Both the position numbers and the translations under genes were made by a program. DNA of 12,369 bases from Syntrophomonadaceae bacterium. GTDB lineage: Bacteria; Bacillota; Dethiobacteria; DTU022. The notes beneath the pieces are model-generated. The model was not told the origin of the DNA, made no database searches, and was given only the letters and a program-made list of their open reading frames with translations. The stretch spans positions 1 through 12,369 of the forward strand of contig SLQM01000200.1 of assembly GCA_007131435.1 (NCBI GenBank), given 5' to 3'. The stretch's first letter is position 1, and every line of letters begins with the position of its first letter. Positions 7,177-12,369 of this stretch are shown one piece after another.

Positions 7177-7456
7177 TTAAATCACCCCTTTGTGTAAGTA
7201 TTCCCGGGCGTTAAAACATTAAATGTATGGCGATAGAAAACAAAAAAGAAGTGCAAAACCTGTGTTTAAATATATTGTAAATATGAATATATATCAGGCT
7301 ACAAAAAACTTTCATTCTGCAATAATACTATAGCAATATTATCTATTTTTTGCAAGGTTAACGCGCCTTCAGCCCTTATAGAGCCTGATAAGTATGAGCG
7401 CTTTATATATTTTATCTCTGCTTATGTGTCATATAGATGTCCAGTTTTAAAATATT
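7177..7456. other. AT-rich intergenic region between the XRE regulator and the dodecin terminator
   Basis: No open frame with family resemblance and no convincing RNA gene is visible. It holds the leader of the XRE regulator (ribosome binding site at 7185-7190) and long A/T runs. A small inverted repeat CTTAT/ATAAG flanks 7381-7386, too short to interpret. I could not pick a clear promoter for the regulator. Confidence 0.5.
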
Positions 7457-7490
7457 TTTAAAAAGCGGCACCTTGCAGGCGCCGCCTTTT
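7457..7490 (-). terminator. Rho-independent terminator of the dodecin gene
   Basis: On the minus strand GCGGCGCC (7485-7478) pairs with GGTGCCGC (7472-7465), with one G-U pair across a 5-base loop, followed by TTTTT and an AT-rich tail. It lies about 30 bases after the dodecin stop codon. Confidence 0.85.
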
Positions 7491-7517
7491 AATATACGAA
7501 CCATTAAATGTTTTTCG

Positions 7518-7721
7518 TCAATCTTCATACTTAAAAGACAGGTTCATTTTGACTCTGAAAACAAGGTCTCCATCTTCAATTTTCATATCCATTTCTTTTA
7601 CTTCCGCAACTCTGAGGTCGCGCAAGGTTTTTGAAGCTGTTTTTACAGCTACCTTTGCAGCATCTTCCCACGACTTGTCACTGGTTCCAATAATTTCTAC
7701 AAGCTTGTATACGCTCTCCAC
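7518..7721 (-). CDS. Dodecin family protein (lacks the flavin-stacking tryptophan)
   Basis: A 67-residue protein matching the dodecin family, small beta-alpha-beta-beta proteins that form hollow dodecamers and store or buffer flavins in the cytoplasm. Seen here: the N-terminal strand VYKLVEIIGTS (4-14), the helix with SWEDAAKVAVKTASKTLRDL (17-36), and the C-terminal strands DGDLVFRVKMNLSFKYED. In flavin-binding dodecins the strand after the helix reads LRWFEV, the tryptophan stacking on the isoalloxazine ring. Here the same place is LRVAEV, with Val38 instead. Flavin binding may therefore be weak or absent, or another ligand may be bound. The GTG start at 7721 is supported by GGAGG 6-9 bases upstream. 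It is expressed as a single gene with its own promoter and terminator. Confidence 0.9.
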   Translation of the reverse strand: MESVYKLVEIIGTSDKSWEDAAKVAVKTASKTLRDLRVAEVKEMDMKIEDGDLVFRVKMNLSFKYED

Positions 7722-7755
7722 TGCAATCCTCCTCCCACGATTTTGTTATAGAATC

Positions 7756-7784
7756 ATTATACAGACTTTTTGCGCACAAGTCAA
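7756..7784 (-). promoter_or_regulatory. Strong promoter of the dodecin gene
   Basis: On the minus strand, TTGACT (7784-7779), exactly 17 bases, then TATAAT (7761-7756), with TG near the -10. This is the best promoter match in the window and suggests high constitutive expression of the dodecin gene. The predicted leader is about 30 bases and carries GGAGGAGG. Confidence 0.88.
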
Positions 7785-7796
7785 TATTTAAACAAT

Positions 7797-8672
7797 TTAA
7801 CCATTAATGCTATCAAGCATTGTTTCAAAGGACGGTTGAATCATTACAGCAACTGCCCCCGGCCCGATATGGGCTCCAATGGCAGGCCCGACCATTCCTA
7901 CGTGCAGGTTTTTAATATTGTATTCCTTTTTTAGCTCTTCCAGGAGTTTCTCAGCGCTTTCTTCAGCCATGGTGTGGACGACTGAAACGTTTACCGGGTT
8001 ATCGGGAGAAACATTTTTCAGCGCTGCCCCTACCAGCGTGGGTACTACGAGAGAGCGGCCGCGGACCTTATCATATGGAGCTACCATTCCTTCTGAATCT
8101 GCATAAAGGATCGGCTTAATCTGTAAAAGTGATCCCAAAAGGGATGCCGCTTTTCCTATCCGGCCGTTTCTTTGAAGGTATTCAAGGGTGTCGACAGCAA
8201 AAACCGAGAATGTTTCAGTAACAGATTTTTCTGTAATTGCAATAATCTCGTCTTCCTTCATTTCTCTCCTGGCTGCCTCAGCTGCTACCAGGACAGAGAG
8301 GCCAATGCCCTGTGAAGCTGTTTTAGTATCAATGGGGATAACTTTGCTTTTTGCCATTTTTGATGCTATTTCGGCCGAGTTTAGAGTTCCGCTTAATTTG
8401 CCGGAAACATGTACGCTAAAGATGATATCATCTTCACTGCCCACTTCATCATAGGCAATGCGAAACATTTCAGGTGACGGTTGGGATGTTTTTGGCAGTT
8501 CGCTTCCCGTGGTCAGTTTACTGAAAAATTCTTCCGCAGTTAGATCCACCCCGTCTGAGTATGATTCGCTGCCAAAGTTAACGGTAATCGGCACAACTTT
8601 TATGCCGTACTTATTAACCTGCTCCTGTGATAAATCAGCTGTACTATCTGTAACAATTTTTACCTGGCCCAT
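7797..8672 (-). CDS. DegV family fatty-acid-binding protein (FakB-like)
   Basis: A 291-residue DegV-family protein. The family binds one fatty acid between its two domains, and FakB members present it to the kinase FakA for phosphorylation and phospholipid synthesis. Seen here: the N-terminal VTDSTADL (7-14), TSQPSP (62-67) and SGKLSGT (90-96) in domain 1, the VDTLEYLQRNGRIG segment followed by LLQIKPIL in domain 2, and the C-terminal GAHIGPGAVAV motif. Length is typical. The ATG start has AAAGGAG upstream. No fakA (DAK-type kinase) gene is adjacent, so the partner must be elsewhere, and whether this copy works as FakB is inferred. It lies directly upstream of the dodecin gene, with the dodecin promoter in the 75-base gap; no terminator is visible there, so readthrough into dodecin is possible. 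Confidence 0.92.
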   Translation of the reverse strand: MGQVKIVTDSTADLSQEQVNKYGIKVVPITVNFGSESYSDGVDLTAEEFFSKLTTGSELPKTSQPSPEMFRIAYDEVGSEDDIIFSVHVSGKLSGTLNSAEIASKMAKSKVIPIDTKTASQGIGLSVLVAAEAARREMKEDEIIAITEKSVTETFSVFAVDTLEYLQRNGRIGKAASLLGSLLQIKPILYADSEGMVAPYDKVRGRSLVVPTLVGAALKNVSPDNPVNVSVVHTMAEESAEKLLEELKKEYNIKNLHVGMVGPAIGAHIGPGAVAVMIQPSFETMLDSING

Positions 8673-8710
8673 TAGAAATCTCCTTTACTGTTTAATTGAT
8701 AATAAATACT

Positions 8711-8738
8711 ACTATACTGAATAATACCATAATATCAA
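8711..8738 (-). promoter_or_regulatory. Possible degV promoter
   Basis: On the minus strand, TTGATA (8738-8733) and TATAGT (8716-8711) are 16 bases apart, about 40 bases upstream of the ATG at 8672. The match is fair but the region is AT-rich, so chance similarity is possible. Confidence 0.45.
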
Positions 8739-8796
8739 TTTGCTGTGTGGTAATTTTTTATAAAGGATTATCCATAGCCTTCTTCTTTTCCAGCGG

Positions 8797-8825
8797 TTTA
8801 ATGATTAACTGATCTATGGTAGAAT
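8797..8825 (+). promoter_or_regulatory. Probable promoter of the DUF151 gene (extended -10)
   Basis: TAGAAT at 8820-8825 is preceded by TG at 8817-8818, forming an extended -10. A weak -35 (TTTAAT, 8797-8802) lies 17 bases upstream. The start codon follows about 30 bases later. Confidence 0.5.
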
Positions 8826-8857
8826 ACAGGTAAGTGAGTTGAGAGGGGTTGTATGCT

Positions 8858-9292
8858 ATGATTAAAATGGAGGTTAAAACTGTTACAGCTGATCAGGGTG
8901 GCAATTTTTTAGTACTCCTGATGGATGATGAAGAAAAAAAGGTTCTGCCGATTTCTATCGGCCCTCTTGAAGCACAGGCAATAGCTCTTGTCCTGCAGGG
9001 CGAAACACCACCAAGACCACTGACCCATGATTTACTGAAAACTGTATGCGAGAACCTGCATGCTAAATTGGAAAAAATAGTGATTACCGATATCAGGGAG
9101 AGTACTTTCTATGCTGAAGTCTACCTTTCTCAAAATGATCAGTCTATAGTTATTGACTCCCGGCCCAGTGACGCGATAGCCCTGGCCCTGCGTTTCAATT
9201 CACCAATTTATATGGCTACCAAAATGGTGGAGTTTACCTACGATTACCAGGACATTATTGCCCGGGAAGGTGGAGACGAAGAACTGCACTGA
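8858..9292 (+). CDS. Bifunctional nuclease family protein (DUF151)
   Basis: A 144-residue protein of the DUF151 / bifunctional nuclease family. A plant member has both RNase and DNase activity and a Thermotoga structure is known, but the physiological role in bacteria is not settled. Seen here: the N-terminal strand IKMEVKTVTAD, the LPISIGPLEAQAIALVL segment, the TPPRPLTHDLLKTV helix, and the C-terminal DSRPSDAIALALRFNSPIYM block that defines the family. I chose ATG 8858 because GAGAGGGG (8841-8848) ends 9 bases before it. The in-frame TTG at 8849 directly abuts that site and would leave no spacing. It is a single gene between divergent degV and the convergent VTC gene. Confidence 0.88.
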   Translation: MIKMEVKTVTADQGGNFLVLLMDDEEKKVLPISIGPLEAQAIALVLQGETPPRPLTHDLLKTVCENLHAKLEKIVITDIRESTFYAEVYLSQNDQSIVIDSRPSDAIALALRFNSPIYMATKMVEFTYDYQDIIAREGGDEELH

Positions 9293-9295
9293 CTG

Positions 9296-9311
9296 TTAGC
9301 AGCATTGCTAA
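9296..9311 (+). terminator. Short hairpin after the DUF151 gene (possible weak terminator)
   Basis: TTAGCA and TGCTAA form a 6-bp perfect stem with a 4-base loop, starting 4 bases after the stop codon. It lacks a T-run, so intrinsic termination is doubtful; it may simply stabilise the mRNA 3' end. Confidence 0.3.
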
Positions 9312-9362
9312 TCTATTAGGATGGGCTTCGGGGATACTTGTAGAAGGTGTTTTGCTGGATTA

Positions 9363-10100
9363 TTAGTAGGGGCTGATTAAATCAGGCCTTACGGCCTCAA
9401 TTCCCTGGGTGTACTTGCTGTTAGCTATATATTTTAAACCGTGTCGCCGAACCAGCTGGCTTAACCAGGTCGGCTGCTTGCGGCGGCATTTTATTTCCAG
9501 GACTAAAGAGTGGGGGTGATGAGCTTTAAATATTGCAGGGGCAGGAAAAAGGTTATCTGCCATGCAGCTTCTGACATCGTGATCTATGGTAACCCGAACA
9601 TCATCATGGTTTCTGGTTTTATATCCTTCCCGGTAGTATTGAACGAGCACCTTGGGCCGCATTGCCCGTAAATAGTAAATTCTCTCAAACTCCTGCAGGA
9701 CAGGGTTCTCCTGCCCGGGCCAGTGCCGGTTATCCCTGAAATAATGGTAAGCTTCTTCAGAAATAAGGGTGCTGTATTTTTCTATAGATTCTCCCCAGCG
9801 GTTTTTCAGCTCCACTTTCAGGATGGAGCTACTGTCTAATCTGTCACTATATGTCCTGATACGGCACTTAATACGGCCAAAATTGCCCTCAATTTTTTCA
9901 TAATATGCCTGGAATTGGTCGTTGTCATAATAAAGGCTGCGCACCAGGTAGCGGTGGTTACCGGTTCTCCTGGTGTAATCGTCCATTTCCATGAAAGGCA
10001 CCAGGTTATTTTTAACCTGGTGATATTTCCAGATATCCATCCGGTATTTATATTCAAAACGCCAGGGTACGACCTGGGTGGTTTTATTCTTAAAAATCAT
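9363..10100 (-). CDS. VTC-domain protein (polyphosphate-polymerase-like)
   Basis: A 245-residue protein with the VTC catalytic domain, a triphosphate-tunnel metalloenzyme fold. In yeast Vtc4 this domain makes polyphosphate from ATP; bacterial homologues are generally annotated as putative polyphosphate polymerases without direct proof in most cases. The tunnel residues are present in order: R14-E16-K18 (RFEYKYR), R54/Y57 (VRSLYYDN), K78-R80-R82 (KCRIRTY), K95-E97-K99 (KVELKNR), a central arginine-rich strand VTIDHDVRS, E202-K204 (LEIKCR) and K229 in SKYTQGIE. There is no SPX domain and no membrane segment, so membrane attachment would come from the DUF4956 partner encoded 15 bases upstream. 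The ATG start is preceded by GTGAGG. An intact active-site set suggests a working enzyme; the product (polyphosphate) is inferred from the family. Confidence 0.88.
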   Translation of the reverse strand: MIFKNKTTQVVPWRFEYKYRMDIWKYHQVKNNLVPFMEMDDYTRRTGNHRYLVRSLYYDNDQFQAYYEKIEGNFGRIKCRIRTYSDRLDSSSILKVELKNRWGESIEKYSTLISEEAYHYFRDNRHWPGQENPVLQEFERIYYLRAMRPKVLVQYYREGYKTRNHDDVRVTIDHDVRSCMADNLFPAPAIFKAHHPHSLVLEIKCRRKQPTWLSQLVRRHGLKYIANSKYTQGIEAVRPDLISPY

Positions 10101-10115
10101 CAGGACCTCACTCTG

Positions 10116-10796
10116 TTACATCGGCAGGGCAAGTTGCGGTGCCAGCAGCGATACCTTGCTAACTCCTTCAAGCCCTTTTATTTCACTTATAAATTGTTCA
10201 GTTTCTTGTTCCTGTTCGGCTGTAAAACGCAGTTCGTATATAACTTCCCAACCATCGTCAAGTAAGTCGTGGGATCTAATCCTGGAGCGGGCGCTGTATT
10301 GTTTGATAATCGCTGCAGCTTCACTGGTCGCAAGCTGGTTTTGCCCGGAAACGACAAGCACGAAGTCAGAATGCTTGGGACGACCGTATTCAAAAAGAAA
10401 TAGGATAAAGATGATGATTGCAATAAATACCGTAGCCATGAGGGCCAGGGTCCAGTTTTCTGTGCCACAGCCCAGGCCGACTACAATAGCCCAGAACAGG
10501 TAAACCATGTCCCTGGTATCTTTTATAGGGGTTCTGAAGCGAATTATCGAAAGGGAGCCGATCAGGCCCAAAGATAATACCAGGTCTCCGCGGATGAAAA
10601 ACATTACCAGGGCAACTACCGGAGAAATAAGCACCAGGGTGGTTAGAAACGCCGGCTCGTAGTTCATCCCCCGGTGGGTGTTGCGGTAGATCATGGCGAT
10701 GAAAAATGACAGGATTAAAGCCATGAGCAGCGCTGTAAACAGTGTTAAAGTAAGATCTTCGGGAATAAAAAAAGAGTCAATAAGGTCTTGCCACAT
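10116..10796 (-). CDS. DUF4956 integral membrane protein, partner of the VTC-domain protein
   Basis: A 226-residue DUF4956 membrane protein of unknown biochemical function. Seen here: about four or five hydrophobic segments (roughly 16-37, 48-68, 71-85, 95-112 and 115-138) and a soluble C-terminal domain (about 140-226) with an ACT/ferredoxin-like alternation of strands and helices. The family signature GSLSIIRFRTPIKDTRD, a charged loop after a glycine-rich membrane helix, lies near 80-96. Genes of this family commonly sit next to VTC-domain genes in bacteria, sometimes with a CotH-like gene, which is absent here. By analogy to the yeast VTC complex it may anchor the polymerase or form a polyphosphate conduit; this is inference. 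The ATG start follows AAGGAGGG with good spacing. It is the first gene of the two-gene operon. Confidence 0.87.
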   Translation of the reverse strand: MWQDLIDSFFIPEDLTLTLFTALLMALILSFFIAMIYRNTHRGMNYEPAFLTTLVLISPVVALVMFFIRGDLVLSLGLIGSLSIIRFRTPIKDTRDMVYLFWAIVVGLGCGTENWTLALMATVFIAIIIFILFLFEYGRPKHSDFVLVVSGQNQLATSEAAAIIKQYSARSRIRSHDLLDDGWEVIYELRFTAEQEQETEQFISEIKGLEGVSKVSLLAPQLALPM

Positions 10797-10909
10797 AAAA
10801 TACCCTCCTTCTCTGTTCTAAAAGAGCAGCATTTAGCTGCCCGGGCTAGTTGTTTAATTCAGAAACCTTTTCTATTTTATCACCGTTTTTACCTGCAGGT
10901 TGATAAATG

Positions 10910-10923
10910 ATTTTGGCCAAAAT
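10910..10923. promoter_or_regulatory. 14-bp perfect palindrome in the divergent intergenic region
   Basis: ATTTTGGCCAAAAT is an uninterrupted perfect palindrome located between the divergent DUF4956 and transporter genes, about 115 bases from the former's start and 125 from the latter's. It has the size of a dimeric repressor half-turn site, but no regulator is encoded beside it and a 14-mer of this kind can occur by chance. Confidence 0.3.
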
Positions 10924-10974
10924 ATATCGTGGCGGTTTATTTTTGTCGTTGTTGTAGAAGCAAGGCTGGCGCCC

Positions 10975-10983
10975 TGATATAAT
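10975..10983 (+). promoter_or_regulatory. Extended -10 promoter of the transporter gene
   Basis: TGATATAAT is a perfect extended -10 (TG at 10975-10976, TATAAT at 10978-10983). No good -35 is present at 16-18 bases upstream, which extended -10 promoters can tolerate. The leader to the TTG at 11048 is about 58 bases. Confidence 0.55.
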
Positions 10984-11047
10984 AGAAAAAGTCATGCCGG
11001 GTTTTTAAACTGTCAAATTCAGATTTTTTATTGAAAGGTTTTAAGTA

Positions 11048-12211
11048 TTGACCAGGAATACACAGTGGATCATAATAACCATATTTGGCCTTGCCGCGGT
11101 AGCGATGAGTCTATTGCACCCTATCCTGCCTCTATATTTATCAGCCCTTGAAATTACCCCGGAAATAATAGGCCTAATGTTTTCTGTATCCATGATTGCC
11201 ATGGCCATTGGTGAAGGATAATGGGGGTGGGCTGCAGACCGGGCCGGAGCCTGGATGCCCCTGGCTGTGGGAACCTTCCTTTGCGGGTTTACCGTACTTC
11301 TTTTTACCCTTGTCCAGGAACTTTTCTATATTTTTATCATATTCTTTTTTTGGGGCCTTTTCAGATCGGCTATTTTCGGGCCCAGCAGGGGTTTTATAGC
11401 CGCCGGTGCTCCTGTTGGCAAGAAAACTACACGTTTGGCTATTGTGACGGCAATTATCGCTGTCTCAAGCTCTCTTGGTGCCCTGCCGAGCGGTTTTATT
11501 GCCGAAACGTGGGGATTTAAAACAGTTTTCTATTTTTCCGCAACTGTTTCTTTTTTGGGGGGACTGCTGGTTTTATGGGGCTACAGGAATACTATTCCGG
11601 TCAAATATAAATTGCGGGGCAGGTTCAAACTGAAGCTCAACAAAGAATCTAAAGCCCTTACCCTGCAGTGCCTGGTAACTGCCTTTCAGTTTTTCGGATT
11701 GGGTGTAATAGTGGCTTTTTTGCCTCTCTTGGTTACCGGTAGAACGGGGGTATCAATGGCTGAAGTTGGTATCCTGGTGTCAGTAAGGGGTCTTGTAGCA
11801 ATGCTTTTCAGCATTCCCATGGGCATGCTGGCAGATAGGATTGGCACTAGAATAATGATGTTTTTCGGCCTTTTGATCACGGCCCTTGCTATGGCGGCAT
11901 TCTCCTTTGCTGGTAGTTTTGCCGCTTTCGTATTTATTGTAGTTTTATATAATATTGGCTACACGGCCTTCAGTCCTGCTGCCCTGAGCCTTTTTTCCAG
12001 TTCATCGCCCCCGGACAGGCAGGGAACGGCTATGGGTTTTTATGGCGCCATCTGTGAGAACACGGGGATTGTTGCTGGTTCAGCTGTTGGTGGCTTTATC
12101 TGGAGCGCCTGGGGCGGGCAGGCAGCTTTTATGTCGGGAGCTGCAGCATCGCTAATCGGTGCCTTTATATTTATTTTATTTATCAAGCTTAACGTTAATA
12201 GTTGTAATTAA
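11048..12211 (+). pseudogene. Major facilitator superfamily transporter interrupted by an in-frame TAA
   Basis: A 12-helix-type MFS transporter whose frame is broken by one TAA at 11219-11221. From TTG 11048 (ribosome site AAAGG at 11034-11038; a TAA at 11042-11044 excludes any earlier start) the first 57 codons encode TM1 (WIIITIFGLAAVAMSLL), TM2 and the beginning of the loop 2-3 motif. After the TAA the same frame continues WGWAADRAGAW, the rest of motif A, so the two parts are one gene and the lesion is a substitution or an in-frame change. The rest is intact to 12211, including a second-half motif A (GMLADRIGTR). Without readthrough, only a 318-residue piece starting at ATG 11255 could be made, missing two helices. 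Substrate is not predictable; the sequence looks like the drug/sugar efflux-type MFS. A sequencing error is an alternative explanation. Confidence 0.78.
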
Positions 12212-12215
12212 TTAA

Positions 12216-12369
12216 TCACCTGTATTCCGGGTTAGGGTGGTCAAACCTGCATCCGGCAGCCCACTTGCTGCGCTGATTACCGTGTGCCGGGACACCTTTA
12301 TTATCTTTAAGCATCTTTGCCAGGTGCATCAGGTTCCAGGTCATAAATGTTGTGTTGCGATTTGTGAAA
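12216..12369 (-). CDS. C-terminal end of an unrecognised protein (partial)
   Basis: An open minus-strand frame enters from the right edge and ends at TGA (12218-12216), giving about 50 residues. Visible are N-R-N-T-T-F-M-T-W-N-L-M-H-L, a basic stretch, and a tail with a single cysteine before F-D-H-P-N-P-E-Y-R. The composition is protein-like and the stop falls 4 bases after the convergent transporter gene, as expected for a real gene end. I do not recognise the family. A transposase C-terminus crossed my mind because of the T-W-N-L-M-H-L-A-K-M-L helix, but there is no flanking inverted repeat in view and I cannot support it. Confidence 0.45.
   Translation of the reverse strand, partial: FTNRNTTFMTWNLMHLAKMLKDNKGVPAHGNQRSKWAAGCRFDHPNPEYR

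Noticed and set aside
7549..7791. Plus-strand open frame opposite the dodecin gene
   Set aside because: The minus strand has clear dodecin motifs, promoter, ribosome site and terminator; the plus-strand product has none.
8849..8857. TTG 8849 as start of the DUF151 gene
   Set aside because: It abuts the GAGAGGGG ribosome site with no spacing, whereas ATG 8858 is correctly spaced and matches the usual N-terminus of the family.
9915..10503. Overlapping plus-strand open frames opposite VTC and DUF4956 genes
   Set aside because: Both minus-strand genes have strong family motifs and good ribosome sites, so these are shadows.
11219..11221. Recoding of the transporter stop as selenocysteine or pyrrolysine
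   Set aside because: The codon is TAA, whereas those recodings use TGA and TAG.
11221..11520. TAATG restart just after the transporter stop, as a coupled second gene
   Set aside because: The overlapping ATG is in a different frame from the transporter continuation and its 99-codon product is not MFS-like.
1..12369. CRISPR arrays, tRNA/rRNA genes, phage or complete insertion sequences
   Set aside because: No spaced direct repeats, no RNA-gene signatures and no transposase or integrase motifs were seen on either strand.

Overview
The window looks like chromosomal housekeeping DNA from an anaerobic, Gram-positive-type bacterium, most likely a member of the Clostridia (Peptococcaceae or Syntrophomonadaceae-like). 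The evidence is the family mix: a hydrogenase/sulfite-reductase-type flavin and [2Fe-2S] electron-transfer subunit, a short RseC-like protein, DegV, an AroF of the type with an N-terminal ferredoxin-like domain, TyrA-ACT and a three-cysteine Rrf2 regulator. Strong GGAGG-type ribosome binding sites and frequent GTG/TTG starts agree. The assignment is inference; there is no rRNA or other phylogenetic marker here.

Layout, left to right. Bases 3-470 hold the 3' end of an electron-transfer flavoprotein gene, closed by a clear terminator (493-530). A promoter (535-563) then opens a tight five-gene plus-strand run, 595-5693: RseC-like membrane protein, aspartate-semialdehyde dehydrogenase, a complete D-hydantoinase/dihydropyrimidinase, DAHP synthase and prephenate dehydrogenase. 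Three of these are entry or branch steps of aspartate-family and aromatic amino acid synthesis. The hydantoinase is the member that does not obviously fit.

Bases 5703-8672 are on the minus strand: an IscR-like Rrf2 regulator with its own consensus promoter, an MmyB-type XRE regulator whose helix-turn-helix extends past any canonical start codon, a dodecin-family protein with a near-perfect promoter and terminator, and a DegV lipid-binding protein. A bifunctional-nuclease-family (DUF151) protein follows on the plus strand (8858-9292).

Bases 9363-10796 (minus strand) carry a VTC-domain protein and a DUF4956 membrane protein, a recurrent bacterial pair presumed to relate to polyphosphate. Divergent from it is a major facilitator transporter gene (11048-12211) interrupted by one in-frame TAA. 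The window ends in the C-terminus of an unrecognised minus-strand gene.

No CRISPR array, tRNA, rRNA, recognisable insertion sequence or phage gene was found, and I see no convincing new multi-gene system. The most notable items are two genes with apparent lesions or non-canonical expression signals (the XRE regulator start and the transporter stop), the hydantoinase inside an amino acid operon, a dodecin lacking the flavin-stacking tryptophan, and the VTC/DUF4956 pair.
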